Part shown: positions 1 through 7,942 of the stretch, one piece after another
Layout: every line of letters begins with the position of its first letter
How positions within the stretch are numbered: the first letter of the stretch is position 1
DNA from: an uncultured Ignavibacterium sp.
GTDB taxonomy: Bacteria > Bacteroidota > Ignavibacteria > Ignavibacteriales > Ignavibacteriaceae
Assembly: GCA_937942875.1 (NCBI GenBank)
Contig: CALEBT010000041.1
Span: 1 to 45,347, forward strand
DNA length: 45,347 nt
Reading direction: 5' to 3'
Made by a program: the position numbers and the translations under genes
The notes under the pieces: generated by a model
What the model was told of the DNA's origin: nothing
Databases searched by the model: none
Seen by the model: the letters and a program-made list of their open reading frames with translations, nothing else

Positions 1-348
1 TGCTCCTTCAAGCGCAATTCTGGCATCACTTTCAACTCTGAAAATATTCAATGGAATTTTTTTATGTGCAGCAAGATGAGTAATTGCTTTTTCAAGATCT
101 TCAGCATCATTTCTTCTTCCTCCGCCTGTAGTTCCGAGAACTATACCTGCTATATCCTCGATACTTAAATTATTTTTTTTAATGCAATCAAGAATTAAAT
201 CTAAAATAGTCTCTGAAACTTTGTCAGTTCCTAGTATTAAGAAATTGGAAGGACCACCAGTAGTTTCGTAAATAATTTCGAGATTAAGGTTGGTAAGGAG
301 GCACTTACTTTTAGTTCCTCCACCATCTATTCCAATAAAATATTTCAT
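1..348 (-). CDS. BadF/BadG/BcrA/BcrD-type ATPase, N-acetylglucosamine kinase-like (C-terminal part missing)
   Basis: The reverse strand reads an open frame from an ATG at 346-348 to the left edge, giving the first 116 residues. The N-terminus MKYFIGIDGGGTKSKC is the phosphate-1 loop of the ASKHA sugar kinase/ATPase fold. Further on come a glycine-rich GTTGGGRR segment and VESDARIALEGA, which matches the second phosphate loop region of NagK-like kinases. Family members phosphorylate N-acetylglucosamine or related amino sugars, or act as activator ATPases. The amino-sugar kinase reading is the likelier one for a protein of this type outside a dehydratase cluster, but the fragment cannot settle the substrate. 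The gene is divergent from the small exported protein that starts at 476. Confidence 0.8.
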   Translation of the reverse strand, partial: MKYFIGIDGGGTKSKCLLTNLNLEIIYETTGGPSNFLILGTDKVSETILDLILDCIKKNNLSIEDIAGIVLGTTGGGRRNDAEDLEKAITHLAAHKKIPLNIFRVESDARIALEGA

Positions 349-440
349 AATTTTTAATAATTTTTTCCATCAAAGATACAAATTTTATTGGTCGATTTTG
401 ATAATTCTTTTTCTCAAAATAAGATTTTATAATTATTTTA

Positions 441-469
441 TTGACAAATAATCATACAAATTTTATATT
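441..469 (+). promoter_or_regulatory. Predicted sigma-70-type promoter with almost no 5' leader
   Basis: A perfect TTGACA at 441-446 and TATATT at 464-469 are separated by exactly 17 bases. A start about 7 bases after the -10 box would fall at or next to the GTG at 476, so the message would be leaderless or nearly so. This is seen by eye in AT-rich DNA, where TATATT is common. The full -35 box at ideal spacing is the stronger part of the evidence. Confidence 0.5.
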
Positions 470-475
470 CACATC

Positions 476-874
476 GTGAAAAATAAATTATTATATATTT
501 TAGTTATTCTTTTCACTTTTTCAACACTTTTTGCTGGTGCGTTCATTCAGTATTTTAATGCAAAAAGTGAAGGTGATGACATTCGTCTGGAATGGAGAAC
601 TGCCGAAGAATCTAATCTCAAGATGTTTGTAGTTGAAAGAAAAACTCACAATAATGGGTTTATTGAGATTGGTTTTGTTACTCCAAAAGGATCAAATTCT
701 TCTTACGTCTATGTCGATCAAAACGTTTATAAAACCACTGATCTGATTTTTATATACCGACTAAAGATAGTTGAAAATAACAACCAATTTTCTTACTCTA
801 ATGAAATTTCTGTTTCCCATAGCGTATCAGGCGTAAAAAGAACCTGGGGTAGCATCAAAGCTATGTTTAGATAA
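476..874 (+). CDS. Small exported protein with a fibronectin-III-like fold
   Basis: This 132-residue protein starts at a GTG. The first ~20 residues (MKNKLLYILVILFTFSTLFAG) form a typical Sec signal peptide, which fixes the start because no later start codon keeps it. The remainder has the alternating strands of the fibronectin-III-like modules common in exported Bacteroidota and Ignavibacteria proteins: a DDIRLEWRTAEESN strand pair, FVVERK, FIEIGFV, then a YVYVD turn and an IYRLKIV strand. No sorting tail, lipobox or catalytic motif is visible. It is followed 13 bases later by the SpoIID-family gene. Its function is unknown; a small periplasmic or surface binding module is an inference. Confidence 0.7.
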   Translation: MKNKLLYILVILFTFSTLFAGAFIQYFNAKSEGDDIRLEWRTAEESNLKMFVVERKTHNNGFIEIGFVTPKGSNSSYVYVDQNVYKTTDLIFIYRLKIVENNNQFSYSNEISVSHSVSGVKRTWGSIKAMFR

Positions 875-887
875 ATCCTCTCTAGTT

Positions 888-2147
888 TTGCGTTATTCAG
901 AATATCCGGTAAAATACAAAATCACAAATTCAACTTTAATTAAACTACTTGTAATAGTTCTTATTCTATTATTTTCTTTTTCTTGTCTAACCTCAAAAAG
1001 AGTTGCAAAAGCCGATAAAGAAATCACATTAAAGAAGAGTGAGGAAGTCAGAGTTTTATTGTCCGAATCAAAAAAAATCAAAATTGATTTTGATAATGAA
1101 ACAGAAATAATAGACATTATTGGTGGAAGAAGCTCTATTAAAAAAAAATCATCGGTTCAATTCATAATTTCAAATAGTGGAATAAAGAGCTTACTAAAAG
1201 ATAAAGAGATCTTTTCTAAAGAATTTTTAATTGTTCCTAAATCAAATAATTATCTTCTGTTCAACGGAAAAAAGTACAGGGGTTATTTTAAGATAATTTC
1301 AAATTCATCCTCGCTTATGTTGATTAATTATCTCAATATAGAAGATTATGTAAAGGGTGTAATTCTAAAAGAGATGCCTTTAGGAAAAGGTGAGGATAAT
1401 TATGAAGCGATAAAAGCTTTTTCTATTCTTGCACGTACTTATGCAATGAAAAAAAAATTAGAGTCCAAAGAATTCTTTGATTTGTATGATGACATTAGAG
1501 ATCAGGTTTATGGCGGAATGAGCAGTGAAAATGAAATTACTAATTCTCTGGTGGATTTTACAAAAGGACAGTTACTGTTTTATAATAAAAGTATAGCAAC
1601 TGTTTTTTATCACTCAACCTGTGGTGGATATACCGAAAATGTTGAAAATGTCTTTAATTCCCATCCAATCCCCTATTTGATATCCAAGCAGGACAATAAT
1701 CTACCAAACTGTAGTATTTCCCCAAGATTTGAATGGGAAGAATCGTTTAGTGAAAATATAATTATTAAAAGACTTTTAGAATCAAATTATATTTCAGATA
1801 GAAATTCCAGAATAAAAAGTATTGAAATTATTAGTCGGTTCAAGTCTCGCAGAATTAATGAATTAAAAATTACAGTGATTGAAAATAAAAAATTAAAAGA
1901 AGTATCTTTGTTCAGTAATAATATCAGATTTGTTTTAAAGAATTCGAAAGGCAGCATTTTGCCAAGTTCAAACTTTGATGTTCAAAAACAAAGTGGTGAG
2001 AAATATATTTTCAAAGGAAAAGGATTTGGTCACGGAGTCGGAATGTGTCAATGGGGCTCAATCAAACTGTCAAAAGAAGGAACTAATTTCAAAGAAATAT
2101 TAAATTTTTACTTTCCTGAAACTGAAATAAAAAAAGTTTATGATTAA
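888..2147 (+). CDS. SpoIID/LytB-domain protein, probable lipoprotein
   Basis: A 419-residue protein read from a TTG start. A hydrophobic stretch at residues ~18-32 ends in FSFSC (Cys33), which could be a lipobox. The SpoIID domain occupies roughly residues 145-415. It contains INYLNIEDYVKGV, an ARTYAM segment, a YHSTCGGYTE motif and the C-terminal GKGFGHGVGMCQWG signature. In the family this fold is a lytic transglycosylase acting on denuded glycan strands, or an amidase enhancer (LytB). Outside spore formers it probably acts on cell-wall turnover. The 3' end overlaps maf by 8 bases, so the two are very likely cotranscribed and translationally coupled. The TTG start is uncertain, and the true N-terminus may lie a few codons further in. 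Confidence 0.82.
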   Translation: MRYSEYPVKYKITNSTLIKLLVIVLILLFSFSCLTSKRVAKADKEITLKKSEEVRVLLSESKKIKIDFDNETEIIDIIGGRSSIKKKSSVQFIISNSGIKSLLKDKEIFSKEFLIVPKSNNYLLFNGKKYRGYFKIISNSSSLMLINYLNIEDYVKGVILKEMPLGKGEDNYEAIKAFSILARTYAMKKKLESKEFFDLYDDIRDQVYGGMSSENEITNSLVDFTKGQLLFYNKSIATVFYHSTCGGYTENVENVFNSHPIPYLISKQDNNLPNCSISPRFEWEESFSENIIIKRLLESNYISDRNSRIKSIEIISRFKSRRINELKITVIENKKLKEVSLFSNNIRFVLKNSKGSILPSSNFDVQKQSGEKYIFKGKGFGHGVGMCQWGSIKLSKEGTNFKEILNFYFPETEIKKVYD

Positions 2148-2721
2148 AACTGATTTACAAATTTATCTCGCTTCAAAATCTCCAAGACGAAGAAAACTAT
2201 TAAAGCAACTAAATATTAAATTTAAGTCTTTCTCTGTTGATCTGGATGAAGTATTTGATAAAAATCAAACTCCATTGGAAAACGTCTTAAGAATTTGCAA
2301 AGAAAAAATGCAACTTGCCAAAAAAAAAGTTGATAATGGCATTATTATAACCTGTGATACAATTGTAATAATTAAAAATGAAGTACTAGGAAAACCAGTA
2401 GATAAAAAAGATGCTTATCTTTTATTGAAAAAACTAAGCGGAAAGACTCATATCGTTATTACTGCATATTCTATTTATAATTCGTTTTCAAAAAAACAGA
2501 TAACCAGATTTGAAGAGACTAAAGTTACTTTCAGAAAACTTACAGATACTGAAATAATAGAGTATATTGAAACCGGCAGTCCGATGGATAAAGCTGGGGC
2601 TTATGGAATACAAGATGATTTCGGAGCAGTTTTTGTCAGTAGAATTGAAGGTTGCTATTATAATGTAGTTGGTCTTCCACTTTCAAAATTTTATCACGAT
2701 TTAATTAAGATAATAAATTAG
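2140..2721 (+). CDS. maf: Maf-family nucleoside triphosphate pyrophosphatase
   Basis: A full-length 193-residue Maf protein. It has the N-terminal substrate-binding motif LASKSPRRRKLL (residues 10-21), the catalytic CDTIV motif (Asp73), LGKPVD, LSGKTH and the C-terminal MDKAGAYGIQ and NVVGLP motifs. Maf enzymes hydrolyse dTTP, UTP or modified nucleotides to monophosphates and pyrophosphate, and are thought to clean the nucleotide pool and to affect cell division. The start overlaps the SpoIID gene by 8 bases, and the stop shares a base with the GTG of the next gene, so the three form a compact operon. Confidence 0.92.
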   Translation: MIKTDLQIYLASKSPRRRKLLKQLNIKFKSFSVDLDEVFDKNQTPLENVLRICKEKMQLAKKKVDNGIIITCDTIVIIKNEVLGKPVDKKDAYLLLKKLSGKTHIVITAYSIYNSFSKKQITRFEETKVTFRKLTDTEIIEYIETGSPMDKAGAYGIQDDFGAVFVSRIEGCYYNVVGLPLSKFYHDLIKIIN

Positions 2722-3683
2722 TGGAATTCCTCAGAAAAAAAATTTTTATAATAATTATCTTCGCTGGAATCTTATACCTGGCTTTTTCGGTCTATTCTGA
2801 TTTTGAAAAATTATTATCATCATTTAGAAATTTTAATTTCATTTTGCTACCCTTGATTTTATTTCTTTCACTACTCAATTACTTATTCAGATTTTTTAAG
2901 TGGAATTACTATCTCGGAATCATTAATGTTCAATTAAATAAACGAGATTCAGTTATTGTCTTTTTAAGTGGATTTTTGATGAGTATTACTCCCGGAAAAC
3001 TTGGAGAACTTTTCAAATCATTTTTGATTAAAAGAATAAATGGCACTTCAATTTCTAAAACTGCCCCCGTTGTCTTAGTAGAAAGAATCACAGATTTTCT
3101 TTCATTGGCATTTCTGGCTCTTATTGGTTCTTATTTCTTCAATTACGGATTTATAATTTCACTTTTAATGACAATCTTTTTAATTCTGATTATTATAATG
3201 ATAACTAATAGTGGAATTTTTGAAATATTTTTAACTGCTATTTCCAAAATAAATTTTCTAAAAGACAGAGTTTCAAAGTTTCATCAACTTTTTGAATCCA
3301 CAGAGTTATTATTGAAAATGAAACCCCTTTCATTCGCTTTAGTAATCAGTATAATCTCCTGGGGATTTGAATGCCTGGGATATTACTTAGTTATTACCAA
3401 TTTCTCTGATGAGATTAGTTTACTCTGGTCTGCTTTTAGTTACAGCTTTAGTACGATAGTTGGGGCAATATCAATGCTTCCCGGTGGACTTGGTATTACC
3501 GAAGGTTCTATCTTAATTATGCTTAAAAACTCAGGATTAAAACTAAGTGATTCGACTGCAGTCACATTTATAACCCGCGCTTCAACTCTTTGGTTTGCTG
3601 TAATTATCGGAATGATAGCATTTATAATTTTTAATCATAAGTTTGGGGAAATTGAGATTAAAGATATAAATGATAAAAATTAG
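2721..3683 (+). CDS. Lysylphosphatidylglycerol synthase TM-region-like (YbhN/UPF0104) membrane protein
   Basis: A 320-residue integral membrane protein starting at GTG, one base into the maf stop codon. It has about seven to eight hydrophobic segments. Family signatures are visible: SITPGKLGELFKSF near residues 88-101, the VVLVERITDF motif, and GGLGITEGS near residue 258. This is the flippase-type membrane half of MprF, present here without the soluble aminoacyl-transferase half. Stand-alone members are annotated as UPF0104/AglD-like and are suspected of moving lipids or lipid-linked sugars. The substrate cannot be read from the sequence. Confidence 0.82.
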   Translation: MEFLRKKIFIIIIFAGILYLAFSVYSDFEKLLSSFRNFNFILLPLILFLSLLNYLFRFFKWNYYLGIINVQLNKRDSVIVFLSGFLMSITPGKLGELFKSFLIKRINGTSISKTAPVVLVERITDFLSLAFLALIGSYFFNYGFIISLLMTIFLILIIIMITNSGIFEIFLTAISKINFLKDRVSKFHQLFESTELLLKMKPLSFALVISIISWGFECLGYYLVITNFSDEISLLWSAFSYSFSTIVGAISMLPGGLGITEGSILIMLKNSGLKLSDSTAVTFITRASTLWFAVIIGMIAFIIFNHKFGEIEIKDINDKN

Positions 3684-3768
3684 TCTGAACTTCCCGATCA
3701 GTTATATAACCCGAGCATTAGCCCTTCTTTCATATTTACATTAGACTCTCGTCCATAACTGCAAAATC

Positions 3769-3852
3769 ATTCCCAATTCTTAATTCTAAATTCTACATTC
3801 TAAATTATACATTCTAAATTATACATTCTAAATTATACATTATTCATTCCCA
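3769..3852 (+). repeat. Array of twelve tandem 7-bp repeats (ATTCTAA family)
   Basis: From 3769 to 3852 the sequence divides exactly into twelve 7-base units: ATTCCCA, ATTCTTA, ATTCTAA, ATTCTAC, then three pairs of ATTCTAA+ATTATAC, then ATTATTC and ATTCCCA. The three identical 14-bp pairs suggest recent expansion. The array lies in the 230-bp gap between the flippase-like gene and ytxH; the rest of that gap holds no gene I can support. It resembles the heptanucleotide short tandem repeats (STRR type) known from other bacteria. Confidence 0.8.
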
Positions 3853-3913
3853 TATTATCTTGATTTTCATCGGCTTCAATGGTATTTTTTGAGTGTAAAA
3901 AAAAGGAGTTCAT

Positions 3914-4333
3914 ATGTCTCACGATAATAACAGTGGAAAAAGTTTTTTAGTTGGTCTATTAGCAGGTGGAGCAATTGGTGCATTAGTTGCATTATTATTT
4001 GCTCCTAAAAGTGGCAGAGAGCTTAGAGCAGATCTCAAACTCAAGGGCGAAGAATACTTAGACGAAGCCGAGAAATATATTTCTGAAGCCAGAGAGAAAG
4101 CAAGAGAATTGATTAATGAAGGTAAGAAAAGGTCTGAAAAGATTATCTCTGAAGCAAAATCAAAATCCCAGGAATTGATAAAAGATGCTGAAAAAATAAT
4201 CAATGAAGCTAAGGAAAAAACCAGCGAAGTAATTACACATACGAAAGAGAAAATAGAGACTGAATCAGGTAGAATTTCCTCAGCATTTAAAGCCGGAGTT
4301 GATGCTTATAAAGAGTCTAAAAGTCAATCATAA
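3914..4333 (+). CDS. YtxH-domain protein
   Basis: A 139-residue protein with a strong ribosome binding site (AGGAG, 3903-3907). Residues ~10-35 hold the YtxH signature: a glycine/alanine-rich membrane segment LLAGGAIGALVALLFAPKSG followed by RELR. The rest, residues 36-130, is a long charged amphipathic helix with repeated EAKEK-type heptads, as in late-embryogenesis-like stress proteins. The family is linked to general stress response and envelope localisation, but its biochemical role is unknown. It overlaps the next gene by one base, so the two form a pair. Confidence 0.85.
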   Translation: MSHDNNSGKSFLVGLLAGGAIGALVALLFAPKSGRELRADLKLKGEEYLDEAEKYISEAREKARELINEGKKRSEKIISEAKSKSQELIKDAEKIINEAKEKTSEVITHTKEKIETESGRISSAFKAGVDAYKESKSQS

Positions 4334-4722
4334 TGGAATTACTTAACCAGATTCTTTTTGCAATTTTATTAATATCAGCAGCTATGCTTTGCATAGCTCT
4401 GATATTTTATGTAAAAAGGATTGTAACCTCGGTTGAAGAATTAAACAAAGAAGTTAAAAACTTAAATTCATCACTTAATCCTCTCATCAAATCCACTGTT
4501 GAGCTTGCCCAAAATCTTAACGACTTTAGTCTTGAAGCAAAAGAACAGATGAAAGTTACTAAAAAAATAATCGAGGATGTAAAGTTAAAAGTTGAAAAGA
4601 TTATTGAATTCGAAGAAAAATTGCGTGTTGGGATAGAAGATTTTACACAGCCGTTTTTGTCTAATCTTTACGCCTTGAAAAATGGAATAAGTGCTTTTTG
4701 GAGAAAAATCAAAGAAAACTAA
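4333..4722 (+). CDS. DUF948-like membrane-anchored coiled-coil protein
   Basis: A 129-residue protein with one N-terminal membrane helix (residues ~5-27), then a long amphipathic helix with V/L heptads (residues 30-95), and a short C-terminal amphipathic end. This matches the YtxG/DUF948 type, which commonly sits beside YtxH genes. Here the start codon shares a base with the ytxH stop, supporting a joint function at the membrane. No enzymatic motif is visible, and the role is unknown. Confidence 0.7.
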   Translation: MELLNQILFAILLISAAMLCIALIFYVKRIVTSVEELNKEVKNLNSSLNPLIKSTVELAQNLNDFSLEAKEQMKVTKKIIEDVKLKVEKIIEFEEKLRVGIEDFTQPFLSNLYALKNGISAFWRKIKEN

Positions 4723-4749
4723 ACTTCATTTATTCATATCTTAATGTCT

Positions 4750-4755
4750 AGGAGG
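4750..4755 (+). promoter_or_regulatory. Strong Shine-Dalgarno site for a TTG start
   Basis: AGGAGG lies 8 bases before the TTG at 4764. It fixes the start of the EF-G paralogue despite the weak start codon. Confidence 0.8.
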
Positions 4756-4763
4756 AAATCATC

Positions 4764-6857
4764 TTGAAAGAATATAGACCAGATTCAATTCGTAACATTG
4801 TTTTTATCGGACACGGGGGCTCCGGAAAAACTTCGTTGTCCGAAATTTTACTTTATACAGCTCACGAAATCAACAGAATTGGTACTGTCGCCGAAGGTAA
4901 TACAATATCTGATTATTCACAAAATGAAATTGAAAAACAAATATCTATTTCTACTTCAGCTCTTCATTTCGAATGGGAAGGAATTAAGGTAAATTTACTT
5001 GATACTCCCGGTTACACTGATTTTGTTGGCGATGTTAAAGCAGCGTTAAAGGTATGTGACACTGCAGTAATGGTTCTGAAATCTGCTGAAGGAATCGAAG
5101 TAGGAACAGAATTAACTGGTAGTTTTATTAACGAATTTGCTCTTCCCTCTGCAATTATTATAAATAAAGTTGATAACGAACATTCAACCTTTTTTGAAAC
5201 TTATGAAAAATCCAAGAAAAGATTAACAAGCGGAGCTACAATTATTACTTTTCCAGTTAAAGAAGGAGTAAATTTTAATTCAGTTATTGATATTCTGAAA
5301 ATGAAAATGTTCGAGTATGGTGATCCGGGCAGTAGAAAAGTCAATATAACAGATATTCCTCCAGAACTGATAGATAAAGCGAATGAATTGAGAACATATT
5401 TAATTGAAAAAGTAGCAGAAGCCAGTGAAGATTTAATGAATAAATATTTTGAAGAGGGAACTCTTTCAGAAGAAGAAATCAAAACTGGTTTAAAGACTTC
5501 AATATTAAATAGAAGCATAACTCCTGTTTTTGCTCTATCAGCAACAAAAGCAGTTGGAATGAATAATTTATTAAACTTTATCTCCGACTTCTTTCCCTCC
5601 CCTGCTGATAGAGGTGGTGAAGAAGCATTTCTCACTGGGAAAAATGAAAAAGTTTTAGTTAAACCCGATCCAAATGGTGAGCCTGTTTTATTTATATTTA
5701 AAACTGTTTCTGAACAACACGTTGGTGAATTGTCGCTCTTTAAAGTATTCTCCGGAACATTAAAAGCAGGAATGGATCTGGTAAATCAATCAAATAGTAA
5801 ATCAGAAAGGTTAAGTCAGATTTCAATAGTAAATGGAAGAAACAGAAAAGAAATTACACAGATTCAGGCTGGGGATATTGGTGCAGTTGTTAAATTGAAG
5901 GATACTCATACGAATAATACTTTAGCATCAAAAAATTTCGGTGTAACTATTACACCTATTCAATTCCCCGATCCAGTTATTCACGGTGCAGTTATTCCCA
6001 AAGCAAAAGGTGATGAAGATAAAATAGCTAATGGATTACATACATTACACGAAGAAGACCCTTCATTTACTGTAAAATATGACCCTGAAATTTCTCAAAC
6101 TATAGTATCTGGTCAGGGTGAATTACAATTGGCACTAGCAGTTAAAAGACTTAAAGAAAGATATGGAGTTGATGTAGATTTAGTTGAACCAAAAATTCCT
6201 TACAGAGAAACTATTAAAGCTTCAGTCTCTGATGTTGAATACAAACATAAAAAACAATCAGGCGGTCGTGGTCAATACGGTCACGTTCACTTTAAAATGG
6301 AACCTCTTCCACGTGGTAAAGGATTTGAGTTTGTTGATGCAATTGTTGGTGGAGTTGTTCCGGGAAGATTTATTCCTGCAGTTGAAAAAGGAATTCAGGA
6401 AACTATGGCTAAAGGTGTTATATCAGGAAATAAAGTTGTTGATGTCAAAGTAACTTTGTTTGATGGCACTTATCATAGTGTTGATTCAGATGAAATGTCC
6501 TTTAAGATTGCCGCTTCAATGTGCTTTAGAAAAGGTTTTATGGAGGCTAAACCTTGTTTGCTTGAACCAATAAATGAAGTCGAAGTAAAAGTACCTGAAG
6601 AGTATATGGGCGATGTTATGGGCGATATTTCAGGACGAAGAGGAAAAATCCTTGGAATGGACTCAGATGGAAGTTTCCAGATAATTAAAGCTCTTGTTCC
6701 TTTAGCAGAACTTTACAAATATTCTTCTCAATTAAGAAGTTTGACTCAGGGACGTGGTATCTTCAAAACAAAATTTGACCACTACGAAGAAGTACCAAAA
6801 GAAGTTGAACAAAAAGTAATAGATGAATACAATAAATCCAGAGAAGAAGAAAAATAA
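4764..6857 (+). CDS. fusA: Elongation factor G (FusA2-type paralogue)
   Basis: A full-length, 697-residue translational GTPase starting at TTG behind a perfect AGGAGG. It has the P-loop GHGGSGKT (residues 16-23), G3 DTPGYTDF (80-87) and G4 NKVD (134-137), followed by EF-G domains II-V (for example GGVVPGRFIPAVEKGI in domain IV). The switch I region reads QNEIEKQISISTS, without the RGITI motif of the canonical elongation factor. This marks it as the second EF-G type found alongside the str-operon copy in many bacteria. No ribosomal protein or EF-Tu genes are nearby. Canonical EF-G translocates tRNA-mRNA; whether this paralogue does so or acts in recycling or stress is not shown here. A terminator follows. 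Confidence 0.88.
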   Translation: MKEYRPDSIRNIVFIGHGGSGKTSLSEILLYTAHEINRIGTVAEGNTISDYSQNEIEKQISISTSALHFEWEGIKVNLLDTPGYTDFVGDVKAALKVCDTAVMVLKSAEGIEVGTELTGSFINEFALPSAIIINKVDNEHSTFFETYEKSKKRLTSGATIITFPVKEGVNFNSVIDILKMKMFEYGDPGSRKVNITDIPPELIDKANELRTYLIEKVAEASEDLMNKYFEEGTLSEEEIKTGLKTSILNRSITPVFALSATKAVGMNNLLNFISDFFPSPADRGGEEAFLTGKNEKVLVKPDPNGEPVLFIFKTVSEQHVGELSLFKVFSGTLKAGMDLVNQSNSKSERLSQISIVNGRNRKEITQIQAGDIGAVVKLKDTHTNNTLASKNFGVTITPIQFPDPVIHGAVIPKAKGDEDKIANGLHTLHEEDPSFTVKYDPEISQTIVSGQGELQLALAVKRLKERYGVDVDLVEPKIPYRETIKASVSDVEYKHKKQSGGRGQYGHVHFKMEPLPRGKGFEFVDAIVGGVVPGRFIPAVEKGIQETMAKGVISGNKVVDVKVTLFDGTYHSVDSDEMSFKIAASMCFRKGFMEAKPCLLEPINEVEVKVPEEYMGDVMGDISGRRGKILGMDSDGSFQIIKALVPLAELYKYSSQLRSLTQGRGIFKTKFDHYEEVPKEVEQKVIDEYNKSREEEK

Positions 6858-6882
6858 TTACATAATAAATTAATTTTATTTA

Positions 6883-6918
6883 AGGCTGTCTGATATTAAA
6901 TTGGGCAGCCTGTTTTTT
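6883..6918 (+). terminator. Intrinsic terminator after the EF-G gene
   Basis: Bases 6883-6890 (AGGCTGTC) pair with 6904-6911 (GGCAGCCT) in an 8-bp stem containing one G-U pair. The 13-base loop is followed by six T residues at 6913-6918. It ends the ytxH/EF-G transcription unit and lies just before the HIT gene. Confidence 0.85.
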
Positions 6919-6929
6919 AAGTAAGAATT

Positions 6930-7433
6930 ATGAAAAATTTGTGGTCACCCTGGCGTTCGAAATACATTGAATCATTTGCTAATCCAGATGAAAATAAAGG
7001 ATGTATTTTCTGTAATATGATTTCAATGAATCCGAGTTCAGAGGATAATCTTGTTATTGAGCAAAATGATCTCTCTTTCACAGTGATGAATCTTTATCCA
7101 TACAACAACGGTCATTTAATGGTTGTGCCTAAAAGACATTTGAGCAAGCTATCTGAATTAAACGAAAAAGAATTGTTAGAGTGCTTACAAAAATTACAGG
7201 AACTTGAAAGTGTTTTAATTGACATAATGAAACCTGATGGATTTAATATTGGAATAAATTTGGGTAGAGTCAGTGGTGCTGGAATAGATGATCATATCCA
7301 TTTTCATATAGTACCAAGATGGAACGGAGATACTAATTTTATGCCTGTCTTAGGTGAAGTAAAAGTTATCTCACAGGATTTATTAAATACAAAAAAAATG
7401 ATAATAGATAATTTGAAAAAGAAACAGAGTTAA
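6930..7433 (+). CDS. HIT-family hydrolase (Ap4A phosphorylase-like)
   Basis: A 167-residue histidine-triad protein. The zinc-type CxxC (Cys25, Cys28) comes first, then NLYPYNNGHLMVVPKRH and the triad HIHFHIV (His122, His124, His126), followed by PRWNGDTNFMP. This arrangement is typical of the branch close to Ap4A phosphorylase/FHIT that hydrolyses dinucleoside polyphosphates or nucleoside phosphoramidates. It starts 12 bases after the T-tract of the terminator and leads a group with the TPR lipoprotein and the DUF58 gene. Confidence 0.9.
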   Translation: MKNLWSPWRSKYIESFANPDENKGCIFCNMISMNPSSEDNLVIEQNDLSFTVMNLYPYNNGHLMVVPKRHLSKLSELNEKELLECLQKLQELESVLIDIMKPDGFNIGINLGRVSGAGIDDHIHFHIVPRWNGDTNFMPVLGEVKVISQDLLNTKKMIIDNLKKKQS

Positions 7434-7444
7434 AAGGATTTTTT

Positions 7445-7942
7445 ATGAAATATACATTCTTGTTATTCCTTCTGATATTAGTTGCTTGTTCTAAAAATTA
7501 TGAAAAGAATATTGCCGAAGCAGATAAACTAATCGAGCAAAGAGATTTCAAAAAGGCAGTTGAACTTCTAAAGGAAGCTGCGTCATCTGATGATGAGAAA
7601 ATATCTTCAGTTGCACTGAGAAAACTTGGAGTAATTTATCAACAGAATAATTTGCCCGAAGTAGATTATAACGAATCACAATTAATAGCTCAACAATATT
7701 TCTACAAAGTGTTTGAGAAATTTCCCAAGTCACCGGAAGCACCTAAAAGTTTATTTATGTCTGCTTACTTATTAGCAAATGAATTAAAACAATTTGATGA
7801 AGCAACCAAACAATACAATTTATTTTTAGAGAAATATCCGGGTGATGAATTAGCTGCTTCAGCTAAAATAGAACTTGAAAATATTGGTCTTTCTCCTGAA
7901 GAAATTTTGAAGAAAAATATTAACAACTCTGATGCGAATTAG
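7445..7942 (+). CDS. TPR-containing lipoprotein
   Basis: A 165-residue protein whose signal peptide ends in the lipobox LVAC (Cys15). The mature part has two or three tetratricopeptide-type helix pairs: one at residues 27-50 (AEADKLIEQRDFKKAVELLKEA), one near 55-80 and one near 100-140 with YNLFLEKYPGDELAASAKIEL. The last resembles the repeats of BamD and YbgF. A scaffold role at the outer membrane or in the periplasm is likely, but the partner is unknown. The gene lies 11 bases after the HIT gene and overlaps the DUF58 gene by 11 bases. Confidence 0.8.
   Translation: MKYTFLLFLLILVACSKNYEKNIAEADKLIEQRDFKKAVELLKEAASSDDEKISSVALRKLGVIYQQNNLPEVDYNESQLIAQQYFYKVFEKFPKSPEAPKSLFMSAYLLANELKQFDEATKQYNLFLEKYPGDELAASAKIELENIGLSPEEILKKNINNSDAN

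Noticed and set aside
3769-3852. Heptad array considered as a CRISPR array
   Set aside because: The units are 7 bp and contiguous without unique spacers, and no cas genes are present.
3919-4203. Minus-strand open frame inside the ytxH gene
   Set aside because: It is the mirror of a repetitive, charged helical coding sequence, has no family resemblance, and the plus-strand gene has a strong ribosome binding site.
5201-5635. Minus-strand open frame (144 aa) inside the EF-G gene
   Set aside because: It is entirely antisense to conserved EF-G domains with no recognisable protein features.
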